A DNA stretch of 45,403 nucleotides from JBGSYN01 sp041750975 (GCA_041750975.1 JBGSYN010000176.1:1-45403), one strand, 5' to 3'. Counted from the first letter of the stretch, positions 8,893-17,249 are shown. Made by a program: numbers and translations. Notes: a model not told the origin generated them from the sequence alone.

Positions 8893-9209
8893 TGCGGCTC
8901 CGACTCTTCTTCGGATGTGGTCTCGGGTTCCGATTCCGTTCGCCCCGTATCTCGCGAGCGTTGATCGTCCCGCTGTTCGAGCCCGCAGGCGCCGTTGCTA
9001 CAATCCCGCCGATAAAGACTTACCGGCGCACCACGGCCTTGCAGGACGCCACGCCAGGCGTCCTTGCCGTTCTCATCGGCACGGATCGAAGGCAGTTCAA
9101 TGTCGCGGTCGGCCCGCAATTCCCAGCCTCGCAAACCTTGCGCGTCGAGCCAGGCAGGAAACATCAGCGGGCTACCGACAACCAGCACGGCCATCACCCA
9201 TCGAACCAT
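8889..9209 (-). CDS. Small secreted protein coupled to the CHAT lipoprotein
   Basis: This 106-residue product is not recognised as a known family. A signal peptide is visible at residues 1-24, with cleavage likely after L-D-A-Q or nearby. The mature part is short and polar, with two cysteines in C-S-N-G-A-C that could form a disulfide, and ends in a strongly acidic Glu/Ser-rich tail. Its TGA overlaps the ATG of the CHAT gene, so the two are almost certainly translated from one message. This pairing suggests a periplasmic partner, substrate or regulator of the CHAT protein, but that is inference. The start is the ATG at 9209; ATG at codon 6 would shorten the signal peptide. Confidence 0.65.
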   Translation of the reverse strand: MVRWVMAVLVVGSPLMFPAWLDAQGLRGWELRADRDIELPSIRADENGKDAWRGVLQGRGAPVSLYRRDCSNGACGLEQRDDQRSRDTGRTESEPETTSEEESEPQ

Positions 9210-9273
9210 CGCGCAACCCTCGAAATGCTGTCGCCCGAGGTCGCAAGGGAGGGAAGGATTGGAAAAACTTCAA

Positions 9274-9627
9274 CTAAAAATTGAATTCCTGATCATCGCC
9301 TTTTCCATTCCAGCCGGCGTCCCGATCGTCCTTCCATTTTGGTCGGGAAAGTTTGAAGTCGCGAACCGACATGTTCCGTGGTTGTGAACTGGAGGTGGTC
9401 GCCTTGACAATCAGATTGCCGGCTTCGTGAGATTGGAAGTGGGCGCTTGGAATGCCCGGCACGGTGGAGAGCTTGGCCGCCCGATGCCCGTCGCTGTCAT
9501 AGCGATAGGTGGCATCGAGCGTGCTGTTGCGGGTGACCGTCGCAAGCCGGCCGACGTCATTGTACCCATAGGCGAAGGCCGTGCATCGGTAACCGTGCTG
9601 CCACCCACGATGACGATGAAGCGTCGG
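9274..9627 (-). pseudogene. Relic of an RHS/YD-repeat protein gene
   Basis: On the minus strand, an open stretch from a TGA at 9630-9628 down to the TAG at 9274-9276 contains YGYNDVGRLATVTRN followed by YRYDSDGHRAAKL. These match the Y-x-Y-(N/D)-x-x-G-R-L and Y-x-Y-D-x-x-G-x-R core of RHS/YD repeats, which build the cocoon of large secreted or contact-dependent toxins. Only about one and a half repeats remain. No credible start, no shell and no toxin domain are present, and the sequence after the repeat loses similarity. It is therefore a remnant of a once larger gene. It lies just upstream of the secreted protein/CHAT pair, on the same strand. Confidence 0.55.
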
Positions 9628-9730
9628 TCAGACGGCCCAAGGCGTTTCGCCAGGGGGAGCGTCATTCCAACTTTGCGGCTACACAACAAATGCGGATAAG
9701 AAATGTTATGACAAATATTATCGACGTCTG

Positions 9731-10948
9731 TCAGGCTGCCTGCATGCGTGTTGCTGAATGCCGGTGTGGCAGCAGCCATGCCACCACGAATAAAACAGCG
9801 GCCCCGCCCGCAAGGAGTTGGAGAAAGAGCGTAAAGCTTCCGGTCCGGTCATGCAGATAGCCCATGAGTGGAATCGCTGCCGTGCTGAGGCCGAGCGATC
9901 CGAGGAAATTGAGGCTGTAGGCGCGAGCGCGCCAGTGCTGCACGACGTGGCGGCCGATCAGCCAGCTGGTAATCGGAATCTCACCGAAGACCATCAGCAT
10001 CAAGGGCGCTGCCACGAACATGATGGCGTAGCCATAGGTGACGCTCAAAAGCGTCATCAACAGGACCTGAATGGCCACGATCGTGAGCAGGATCGGCTTC
10101 GCGCCGATGCGGTCGAGCAGCCAACCGACGGGCAATTGCGCAAATGCAGCCGACGCCAGGATGAGTGTGGTGATCGCCCCGATTTGCGTAAGATCGACTA
10201 TCTCGCCGGTCAGCCGATCCTGCAACAGTTTGGGCAGCCCTACCGTCAGCCCGTTGAAAGTGAAGCCGCTGAGTAAAGCGACACAGCCGATGACGATAAA
10301 CAGCCGCCATTGATCGCCGCGGCTTGTGGCCAGTGTGCCGCCGGCCCGACGGTTCGATCCGGCCTCAATCGTCGAGCCGCGAGTGATCCAGATAAAGACA
10401 ATTCCGAGGGCGATCGCAATCGCTCCGGGAATGGCGAATGCCGCCCGCCAATCCCACTGTACGGTGAGGAAGCCCGTGACGATCGCGGCAAAGGCCACTC
10501 CCATATTGCCGAACACGCCATTGACGGCAAGCGCCTGTCCGGTGCGGGTCGAAAGCTCAACGACCATAGCGGTTGCCACCGGATGATAGATCGCGGCGAA
10601 CGCCCCGAGGATGCCCAGACCGATGGCAAGGCCGACGGGCCCCTCGACAGTACTGATGACAATGGCGGCGACACCGCAGCCGATGAAGAACACCCGCATC
10701 ATGGCAAGGCGGCTCCAGCGGTCGCCAAGCCACCCGGCGGGCAGCGTGAACAACGCAAAGCAGATGAAGATGGTCGAGCCGATCGTCAAAAGCTCGCCGT
10801 AGCTCATCTGCCATTCAACCTGGATTGCCAGGAGTGCTGTCGGAAAAATCAAAAGGAAATAATGATCGAGGAAATGCGCGACCGCCAGGCACCCAAGTAT
10901 TTGCCTGGAATGGTTTGCGATCTCGGAATTTGGTAGCTGATCACGCAT
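9731..10948 (-). CDS. MFS transporter
   Basis: This is a 405-residue major facilitator superfamily permease with about twelve membrane spans. The loop between spans 2 and 3 carries a motif A-like GWLGDRWSR, and the repeat of this loop in the second half is GWLLDRIGAK. The stretch IYHPVATAMVVELS followed by GVFGNMG resembles fosmidomycin-resistance-type exporters, but substrate cannot be assigned. The N-terminus has an unusual polar lead of about 17 residues before the first span. It lies 90 bases downstream of the serine hydrolase gene on the same strand, with a perfect 10-bp inverted repeat in the gap, so it may be transcribed separately. Downstream sequence to 9630 is AT-richer and non-coding. 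Confidence 0.85.
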   Translation of the reverse strand: MRDQLPNSEIANHSRQILGCLAVAHFLDHYFLLIFPTALLAIQVEWQMSYGELLTIGSTIFICFALFTLPAGWLGDRWSRLAMMRVFFIGCGVAAIVISTVEGPVGLAIGLGILGAFAAIYHPVATAMVVELSTRTGQALAVNGVFGNMGVAFAAIVTGFLTVQWDWRAAFAIPGAIAIALGIVFIWITRGSTIEAGSNRRAGGTLATSRGDQWRLFIVIGCVALLSGFTFNGLTVGLPKLLQDRLTGEIVDLTQIGAITTLILASAAFAQLPVGWLLDRIGAKPILLTIVAIQVLLMTLLSVTYGYAIMFVAAPLMLMVFGEIPITSWLIGRHVVQHWRARAYSLNFLGSLGLSTAAIPLMGYLHDRTGSFTLFLQLLAGGAAVLFVVAWLLPHRHSATRMQAA

Positions 10949-10964
10949 CGACCGCTCGGTGCTT

Positions 10965-11003
10965 CATGGCGGATGGCGATCCAACGACCACCGATCCGCC
11001 ATG
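10965..11003. promoter_or_regulatory. Perfect 10-bp inverted repeat upstream of the MFS gene
   Basis: CATGGCGGAT at 10965-10974 and ATCCGCCATG at 10994-11003 are exact reverse complements separated by 19 bases. The element lies 17 bases upstream of the MFS start codon and 36 beyond the stop of the serine hydrolase gene. There is no T-tract on either side, so a Rho-independent terminator is unlikely. It could be an operator for a dimeric regulator of the transporter, or an mRNA stem-loop between two co-transcribed genes. No regulator gene is adjacent. Confidence 0.4.
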
Positions 11004-11038
11004 TCAAGGAAGCGATCGATGACGGAACCTGGCGCGGG

Positions 11039-13150
11039 TCAGAGCACGGCGTTCATCACGCGTTTCATGAATTCCCGCTTGAATGCGGCGTTGGCCTTGG
11101 GTTCCGAGCCGAAGCGAATGACGACCATGTTCTCGCTCGGCACCGCGATGGCCAAGGTTTCCTTGAACCCGTGAGCGTAACAGGCATCGCGCGGCACGGC
11201 GGTGCCCAGCGCCTTTCCAGTTGTATTGAGCCACCAGGTGAGCCCGTAATATCTCTGGCTATCGTTATCGACGGGAAATGGCGACCCCGGCGTCTGGAAA
11301 TAGTTTGTCCCGGAGAGGAAAGACGGACGGCTGCAGAGGTCGCGTGCACGGGAGGCGCTCAGGAGCTGCTTCTGGCCGGCGCCACTTTTCCAGGCGCCTT
11401 CCATCATGACGAGATACAGCACCTTCGCCAGATCCGTGGCGCGGAACTCGGATTTGCTCGAGCCTGTGTCGTACTGGCCGACCCTGCCCCAGGGCACCGA
11501 GGAAATTCCCAATTCATTGCCGAAATACTGAACGAATAGCTGCGATGTGCGCCTGCCGCTGCGCTCCTGCATGATAATGCTGAGCATTTCGATCGGGAGT
11601 GAGGCATAAGACCACTCATTGGTCGGGTTCGTTCGCATATCGCGATTGAGGATGATGTTGAGATAGTTATTGGCGCCCGGTTGGTCATGCGGCTGAAGCC
11701 CGGAGGTCATGGCCATGACGTGACGAATGTCGATACTGCCCTTTCGGCTGTCATCGTTGCCCCAATTTCCGGGCATATTCGGATAGAGTTTCTCTTCGGG
11801 ACAGAGGTCGCTGTATCGGGCGCAGGCGCCCATGAGAGTTAGCCCGGTGATGGATTTAGTCGCCGAAGCAATGAGAAAGCGATTGTTGTTACCTCTGTGG
11901 AAAGCCAGATGGCCATTGCGGATGACGACGACGCTGGAATCGCTGGCGAAGCCACGGCTGTAATTGAAGGCCGCGTTCATTCGATCCCAATCGATTCCGG
12001 CCTTATTGCGTATTTCGGTTTTTTGCGCACTGCCGGGCGTGCCGTTCAGGCTCACCAGCGAACGCCAGCTACCCTGACCCGGAAAATAAGGGTGATCCAA
12101 CTGGTTCTCCGGCACCCACCCTGTCGGACCGCCTTCGAACCTGACCTGCCACCAGCGGCTCCCCCCATTGGCGTTCGGACCGTTGGTGATCGTGCCTAGC
12201 CCGGCGTCGGAGGCGTAACCATTGACCCCTGACCCGAATGATGCAGCACTACGGACGGCGACACGATCAACGGTTACGACGCGATGATTTGGTTTGAAGC
12301 TGTCGCCGTCGTTGGTCCCGCTGCCGGTACCACCGCCACCGCCGTCGGAGCCGCCATCAGCCGATCCGCCACCGCCGGACCCACCACCGCCCGACCCACT
12401 GATGGAAAATGCGGCAAAATCGGTAGCGCTTCCGAAATTGCCGTTGACGACCGGACGAACATTCCAGCGATAATTGCCATCAGCCACATTGCCGAAACTA
12501 AATTCGCAGTTGCCGTCGCCGCAACCGAAATTCGAGGCTGAACGCTTGGTAGCGGAAATCGGGTTGCCCTGCCCATTATAGAGTCTGAGCAGATACTCCG
12601 TGGAATTGCCGAAAGCCTTCCATCGGAAGGTCGGCCGATTGTCGTTGGTACTGCCTATGGGTGAGATCAGTGGCTCGGACGTGCTTCCTCCGGAACTGCC
12701 CGAACCGCCGCCAGTACTACCTCCCGATCCGCCTGTGGATCCGCCTGAACCTGATCCCACGACAAAACTCGCGTCACTCCGGTCCTGGCTCGTGTTGCCG
12801 TTGAAAGGAAGCACATCCCAACTGTAACTGCCGCTACCGAGATCGAAGCTCCATTGGCAGGTGCCGCCGCCACCGCACCCAAAACTGCTGCTGTCCCGCT
12901 TCGTTGCGCCTATAGGCGAGCCGCTAGCGCTTCGCACACGCCATAAATATTGCGTCGCACCGCCCGTTGCCGACCAACGGAATGTAACTTTTCCGTCGGA
13001 AACCGTTCCCTTTGGTTCGAACAAATTCGGCGCTGCGAATGAGCGTTCGGCCGCAAGAACGGAGAGAGACAGTACAATTCCGAACAAGCGAGAAGTATTG
13101 TTGACTTTTGGCAGTCCTAACAAGGGGTCTTCCTCAGGTTGTTTTTTCAA
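11039..13150 (-). CDS. Secreted multidomain serine hydrolase (Ig-like repeats, SH3-like, beta-lactamase fold)
   Basis: The 703-residue protein has a signal peptide (residues about 21-40, after a long polar n-region). Two homologous Ig-like repeats follow (about 44-132 and 160-251), each containing S-x-F-G-C-G and a second Cys, so each probably has a disulfide. Gly/Ser-rich linkers follow each repeat. An SH3-like segment (about 290-352, VAVRSAASFG...GWVPENQL) leads into a class-C beta-lactamase/esterase domain. Catalytic motifs are S429-A-T-K432, Y515-A-S and H660-G-F. Y-A-S and H-G instead of Y-x-N and K-T-G point to an esterase, amidase or peptidase rather than a true lactamase. The SH3-like part suggests cell-wall binding. 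The natural substrate is unknown. Confidence 0.85.
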   Translation of the reverse strand: MKKQPEEDPLLGLPKVNNTSRLFGIVLSLSVLAAERSFAAPNLFEPKGTVSDGKVTFRWSATGGATQYLWRVRSASGSPIGATKRDSSSFGCGGGGTCQWSFDLGSGSYSWDVLPFNGNTSQDRSDASFVVGSGSGGSTGGSGGSTGGGSGSSGGSTSEPLISPIGSTNDNRPTFRWKAFGNSTEYLLRLYNGQGNPISATKRSASNFGCGDGNCEFSFGNVADGNYRWNVRPVVNGNFGSATDFAAFSISGSGGGGSGGGGSADGGSDGGGGGTGSGTNDGDSFKPNHRVVTVDRVAVRSAASFGSGVNGYASDAGLGTITNGPNANGGSRWWQVRFEGGPTGWVPENQLDHPYFPGQGSWRSLVSLNGTPGSAQKTEIRNKAGIDWDRMNAAFNYSRGFASDSSVVVIRNGHLAFHRGNNNRFLIASATKSITGLTLMGACARYSDLCPEEKLYPNMPGNWGNDDSRKGSIDIRHVMAMTSGLQPHDQPGANNYLNIILNRDMRTNPTNEWSYASLPIEMLSIIMQERSGRRTSQLFVQYFGNELGISSVPWGRVGQYDTGSSKSEFRATDLAKVLYLVMMEGAWKSGAGQKQLLSASRARDLCSRPSFLSGTNYFQTPGSPFPVDNDSQRYYGLTWWLNTTGKALGTAVPRDACYAHGFKETLAIAVPSENMVVIRFGSEPKANAAFKREFMKRVMNAVL
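12398..13021 (-). repeat. Tandem Ig-like repeat units inside the serine hydrolase gene
   Basis: The two protein repeats encoded here share the frame F-R-W ... G-x-P-I-(G/S)-A-T-K-R ... S-x-F-G-C-G ... C-x-x-S-F ... G-x-Y-x-W-(D/N)-V. Unit 1 spans roughly 12755-13021 and unit 2 roughly 12398-12673. They are joined by a Gly/Ser linker of about 28 residues, and a second Gly-rich linker follows unit 2 (about 12314-12397). The DNA copies have diverged, so this is an old duplication rather than a recombination-active repeat. Confidence 0.7.
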
Positions 13151-13650
13151 CTAGATCGCAAACCATAGTCCACAGGTCTAACGCCGGAAGAAATCTCCTT
13201 GCCACCTGACACCAAGAAGCAACGCGAGTTGGCTAGCTATCTCCAATCCTCTCATCCAACATTCGATAGCGCCTTCCGCTAGACTGAATGGCGCATTAAA
13301 ATTGGTAGAACTCGCCCCGTCACAAGCTTTGATTTCCATTGATATCCGCCATTTATGGTCGGCACACCTCATCAAGTGTCTGAGTTCCACGGGTGCGCCA
13401 ATACAACGCAGGCTTTATGGACGGAACACTGGATCTCGACACGAACTTTCAGATTTCATCTCTTGAATATTTCCCGCCAAATTGCGCTCCCCAAATAACA
13501 TAAGGCTTTATGTTGTATGTCGACATGCGCGCAAGTACCGTCTTACCAATAAACCAACAGGTTATAGTGCGGCCTTGGATTTTGTTGCTATATTTTTCGT
13601 GGTGAGTACGGCCCCTCCCGGACAATCGCGCAGAGATTAGGGACTTCGAC
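13151..13650. other. Divergent intergenic region (500 bp)
   Basis: This gap separates the serine hydrolase (minus) and the SGNH hydrolase (plus), and must hold both promoters. Base composition is visibly more AT-rich than the flanking genes. I see no convincing coding sequence: a 70-codon minus-strand frame at 13178-13390 lacks any recognisable protein character. A compact palindrome at 13497-13514 is listed separately. No tRNA-like or repeat structure is seen. Confidence 0.6.
13497..13514. promoter_or_regulatory. Palindrome AACATAA-N4-TTATGTT, possible operator
   Basis: AACATAA (13497-13503) and TTATGTT (13508-13514) are perfect inverted repeats with a 4-base centre. The element is about 136 bases upstream of the SGNH hydrolase start and about 350 from the serine hydrolase start. 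Its size and symmetry suit a dimeric helix-turn-helix repressor or activator. No regulator gene is nearby, and no clear -35/-10 pair was identified around it. Confidence 0.35.
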
Positions 13651-14784
13651 TTGCGAAACGCGTTCGTCAATGGTCTCTTAGTCGCGATCGTGGCGGTCCT
13701 GTGCATTGCCTCTGCCGAGGTTATCCTGCGCGTCTTTCCCTCCCTGATGCCGGAAGAGGCTCAATTCCGGACTCATTTGAGTGGCATCGCCGGCACCGAC
13801 ACTCTGACAGCGCATACAGTCGACGACCCGGAGATCGGCTACCTCTACCGGCCTTTCGATACCGGAGTAGTGAGCCGAGGCGATTTCAGCTTCGTCTATC
13901 GCACAGACGGTCAGGGCTTCCGCAATCCGACTCCAACAGACGACGATGCCGACGTCATTGTATTGGGCAACTCGATGGCTTTCGGCTACGGCGTGGCGGA
14001 CGATCTGACCTGGACGTCCCGACTTGCCGTGCGAAGGCCGGATCTGGACATCCGCAATTTGGGGTTGGTCGGTGCGGCGCCGCAGCAATTCGTGCGCATT
14101 TTCGAACGCTACGGAATAGCGCTAGAACCCGAACTCGCCATTCTGATGCTCTTTCCGGGCAACGATATCAGCGGCGAGGAGCGGTTCATCGCATGGCTTC
14201 GAGACGATCGCGGGCTGTCTTTCGTCGACTTCGTCCGCGCCGAGCGGGGTGGCGGCGACACGATGATCGAGAGGGGGCTCGAACGGAGCTATCTGCGGGC
14301 GTTCTGGCGGGTGGCATCGAAGACGATCAAAACCCCCTTCGTCAATCGTACGATAGTCCTGCCGAGTGACGAACGGCTGGTCCTTGTCCCCTCTCTCTAC
14401 GAGGAACGGGCGAATCGAGCCAAGCCCGGCAACCCAGAATTCGAACTGGTGATGCGCTCATTGGAACAGGCGAGAGAGCTTGCCAATGCCAACGATATCC
14501 CATTACTCATTGTGCTGATGCCGACGAAGGAGGAGGTCTATCTTCCGGTCCTCGGCGGTCGGTCGCCTAGTTTCACGGGGACGTTCAAGAACGTTCTTGA
14601 GCGGCGGAATTTCGAGGTTATTGATCTGACACCTATACTTATCGAATCCGCGAAAGTCGGGCCACCTCTATACTTCGAGGTCGACGGTCATCCCAACGCC
14701 GTCGGTTATGAAGTCATTGCCAATGTCATCGAACCGTTTCTTCCTCCTCCGGAAGAAGACGTCGAAAGCAATGGCTCAAAGTGA
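13651..14784 (+). CDS. Membrane-anchored SGNH/GDSL hydrolase family protein
   Basis: This 377-residue protein has an N-terminal signal anchor (about residues 5-28) and a periplasmic SGNH hydrolase domain. All four family blocks are visible: Ser108 in L-G-N-S (GNS instead of the usual GDS), Gly141 in L-G-L-V-G, Asn171 in P-G-N-D, and Asp345/His347 in D-G-H-P-N. It should therefore be an active esterase or acyltransferase, perhaps acting on acyl groups of surface glycans or lipids. The first possible start in the frame is the TTG at 13651; a stop lies at 13603-13605 and no ATG or GTG intervenes. It is followed after 60 bases by the arylsulfotransferase-like gene. Substrate is unknown. Confidence 0.85.
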   Translation: MRNAFVNGLLVAIVAVLCIASAEVILRVFPSLMPEEAQFRTHLSGIAGTDTLTAHTVDDPEIGYLYRPFDTGVVSRGDFSFVYRTDGQGFRNPTPTDDDADVIVLGNSMAFGYGVADDLTWTSRLAVRRPDLDIRNLGLVGAAPQQFVRIFERYGIALEPELAILMLFPGNDISGEERFIAWLRDDRGLSFVDFVRAERGGGDTMIERGLERSYLRAFWRVASKTIKTPFVNRTIVLPSDERLVLVPSLYEERANRAKPGNPEFELVMRSLEQARELANANDIPLLIVLMPTKEEVYLPVLGGRSPSFTGTFKNVLERRNFEVIDLTPILIESAKVGPPLYFEVDGHPNAVGYEVIANVIEPFLPPPEEDVESNGSK

Positions 14785-14844
14785 TTAGAAACTGAAAATA
14801 CCGAGATAGACGGCGACAATGAGACAACAACATTCGGAATATAG

Positions 14845-16269
14845 ATGTATCCAGTATTAATTGTTGCCGCAATGGCTCTGGCGGTGCTGTTCTATAGTTT
14901 TGGCTTTGTCTCTACCAAAATGGGGCTGTTTCCATCGACCTATCTGGACGATGCTTGGCGCGCGGCTCGCGCCTACAAGGAGGCTTGGGAAGAATCCCGC
15001 ACGCCGCCGGCATTCGTTTCGAACGTCGACGCATCTTCGCTCGAGGGTAGTGTGCCGGTCATACGCTCGCTGGGTGAAACGCCAAGCGACGGCCAGAGCG
15101 ATTTGATCCTGATGCAGGGCGGCTGGTACCGCCTCACCTCACACTGTCCGGATTATGGCTGCCTTGCTTGGATCATGGATCGCGACGGCGAGATTCTCCA
15201 TACCTGGCCGATCAAAGAGAACGTGCCGTGGGAGCGTTTGGAGAATGTCGGCGGTTTTGCGACCTTCGAGAACATCTATCCCACCGGCTTGCAGCTCCTC
15301 GACAACGGCGATCTGATCGTTGCCTATCATGGCCGCAATACATTCCCCTTCGGCATCGGCCTGGCGCGAATCGATCGCAATGGCGATCTGGTCTGGCGAA
15401 GCGATCGGGGAGTTCATCATTGGATCGATCTTGGCGATGACGGCCTGATCTATGCGCCGGCGCACCGCCTGCTCGATAGTCCCATCCGGATCGGCGAGAC
15501 CAACAACATGCTGCGCTGCGAGGATGGCAGGATCTATGAGGACCTTGTCCTCGTCTACGACCTCGATGGCAACGTCCTGGAGGAGATTTCGATCCACGAC
15601 GCGATGGTCGATTCGGGCTATGTCGGACTTGTCCGAAACACGGTCGAACCGTGCGATCCCCTTCACCTCAATCATGTCGAAGTGCTCGACGCGGACCGAG
15701 CGGACGAGTTTCCGCCAGCCAAGGCCGGCGACCTCTTGGTTTCATTGCTGTCGCTCGATGCGGTCGCCCTGATTGATCGTGACACCCATGCGGTAACCTG
15801 GGTGGACGTCGGAAAGACCATCGCCCAGCATAACGCGCTCTTCTATGAGAACGGCAAGATTATCGTGTTCGATAACCAGGGCGGCAACTACCGTCATGGC
15901 GGATCGCGAATTGTCACGATCGATATGGGAACCGGTGCGTTGGATACGATTTATCCGACCGATGATGTACCGCCGGACGATCGCTTCTATTCGAGCCGAG
16001 CGGGGCACTTTGTCCTCAGCGACGACAACCAGAAACTCCTCATGTCGCTAACAATGGACGGCATTGTCTTCGAGATCGATCTCGAAGCTGGGCGTATCTT
16101 ATGGGAATACGACAATATTTTCGACATGACGCAGAATCCCGAGACCGCCGAAAACGGCAATCTCGGCGATTTTGCCCGCTTTCAAACAGGTGGGGCCTAC
16201 TATGTTGGGCAGCCTGCGTTTCTTGACATCGCAAGGCGTGCCGGCAATGACTATGTAAAGAATGAGTAA
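14845..16269 (+). CDS. Arylsulfotransferase-like (ASST family) propeller protein
   Basis: The 474-residue product has an N-terminal hydrophobic anchor (about 3-23) and then a beta-propeller-like domain with repeated D-x-D/N-G-x-x-x-W/L strands. Family landmarks of arylsulfate sulfotransferases are present: D-P-L-H274-L-N-H, A-Q-H329-N, F-D-N-Q-G-G-N at 342-348, and S-R355. In characterised ASSTs a histidine accepts the sulfuryl group, passing it from phenolic sulfate donors to phenolic acceptors without PAPS. Conservation of these histidines suggests real activity, although many homologues are untested. It is second in a four-gene envelope cluster, between the SGNH hydrolase and a small YVGPGAG protein. 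The Shine-Dalgarno before ATG 14845 is weak. Confidence 0.8.
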   Translation: MYPVLIVAAMALAVLFYSFGFVSTKMGLFPSTYLDDAWRAARAYKEAWEESRTPPAFVSNVDASSLEGSVPVIRSLGETPSDGQSDLILMQGGWYRLTSHCPDYGCLAWIMDRDGEILHTWPIKENVPWERLENVGGFATFENIYPTGLQLLDNGDLIVAYHGRNTFPFGIGLARIDRNGDLVWRSDRGVHHWIDLGDDGLIYAPAHRLLDSPIRIGETNNMLRCEDGRIYEDLVLVYDLDGNVLEEISIHDAMVDSGYVGLVRNTVEPCDPLHLNHVEVLDADRADEFPPAKAGDLLVSLLSLDAVALIDRDTHAVTWVDVGKTIAQHNALFYENGKIIVFDNQGGNYRHGGSRIVTIDMGTGALDTIYPTDDVPPDDRFYSSRAGHFVLSDDNQKLLMSLTMDGIVFEIDLEAGRILWEYDNIFDMTQNPETAENGNLGDFARFQTGGAYYVGQPAFLDIARRAGNDYVKNE

Positions 16270-16296
16270 CCTCAAGTTCTGCAAGAAGGTAGTCGG

Positions 16297-16533
16297 ATGA
16301 GAATTTCGAAAACTCTCGCGCTTGCCGCAATTGCATTGGTTTGCAGTGCGCTGATCATGCCTGCCGAAGCTTATGTCGGGCCGGGAGCGGGTATCGGCAT
16401 GATTGGCAGCTTGCTGGCTGTGCTCGCGGTCGTGGGACTGGCGATCGTCAGCCTCGTCGTTCTGCCGTTCCGCATGATTGCCAAGAAACGCCGCGCCAAA
16501 CCGGCCGGAGAAGAAGCCAAACCGGCTGAGTAG
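16297..16533 (+). CDS. Small exported membrane protein with YVGPGAG motif
   Basis: This 78-residue protein has a cleavable-looking signal sequence (residues 1-25, ending M-P-A-E-A). It is followed immediately by YVGPGAGIG, a hydrophobic span of about 22 residues, and a basic tail with K-K-R-R. I recognise the Y-(V/I)-G-P-G-A-G pattern as recurring in small bacterial envelope proteins, but no function is assigned. After cleavage the motif would be at the mature N-terminus facing the periplasm. The gene is 27 bases after the arylsulfotransferase-like gene, with an AAGG ribosome site upstream, and 53 before the three-span protein, so all four are probably one operon. Confidence 0.75.
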   Translation: MRISKTLALAAIALVCSALIMPAEAYVGPGAGIGMIGSLLAVLAVVGLAIVSLVVLPFRMIAKKRRAKPAGEEAKPAE

Positions 16534-16586
16534 ATCGTCGTTTCCTTACCGCTCGTAGCGATCAGAATCATCCGCGACACACTGCA

Positions 16587-17249
16587 GTGATAGGGTTGGC
16601 GGCTGCGGCTATGTTGTTTGGCGCCGTGGCGGGCTTGGCCTTTGCAATAGTTTGGCGTTGGCTTGTGCCTCACGTTACCCATTCGCGTTTCTGGGCGCTT
16701 ATCGGGACAGTGAGCCGCGATCTTCTGAAAGTCGATGAGCCGGCTCAACTTTGGCTTCAGTACAAGATCTTGGGGCGTAATCTTGGTGTCTACCTCGCGC
16801 GCAATCTCGGAGGCATTGTTCTAGGCCTGCTGCCTTTGGTGCTGATATTGTTGTTCCTGGCAGAGCCGCTCTTCGACGCCTCAGCCTCGCGCGCGGAGCG
16901 ACTCGTCGCGGTGCCTGATGATGCGGGAATCGTCATAACGCAGCCGACTTCGGCGGCATCGGGCGAGATCAGCGCTCCCGATCTCGCCAGCGCCATCGAC
17001 GTGCCGGACCTAACCCGACGAATCGGCTTCTGCATTGGAAGCTTCCAATGCACGACGCTCGAGACCCTCGGATTCGATGATGCCATTCCTGTCGAGCCCG
17101 AAGCATCGCGAACGGTTATCGTTCGGGCGGATCGTGGACGATGGAGCCCGCTATGGCCGTGGCTCTCCGGTTTAGAATTCCTGTTCTATACGACCTTCTT
17201 TGTCATCATGACTGTCGGTCTTGTCGTCCCCTTCAGCCGCCACCGTCGG

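Noticed and set aside
11039..13150. Possible antibiotic-resistance class C beta-lactamase
   Set aside because: The motifs are SxxK, YAS and HGF rather than YxN and KTG, and the protein has Ig-like and SH3-like modules. An esterase or peptidase is more likely.
13178..13390. 70-codon minus-strand open frame
   Set aside because: No ribosome site, no domain or compositional signature, and located in AT-rich promoter DNA.
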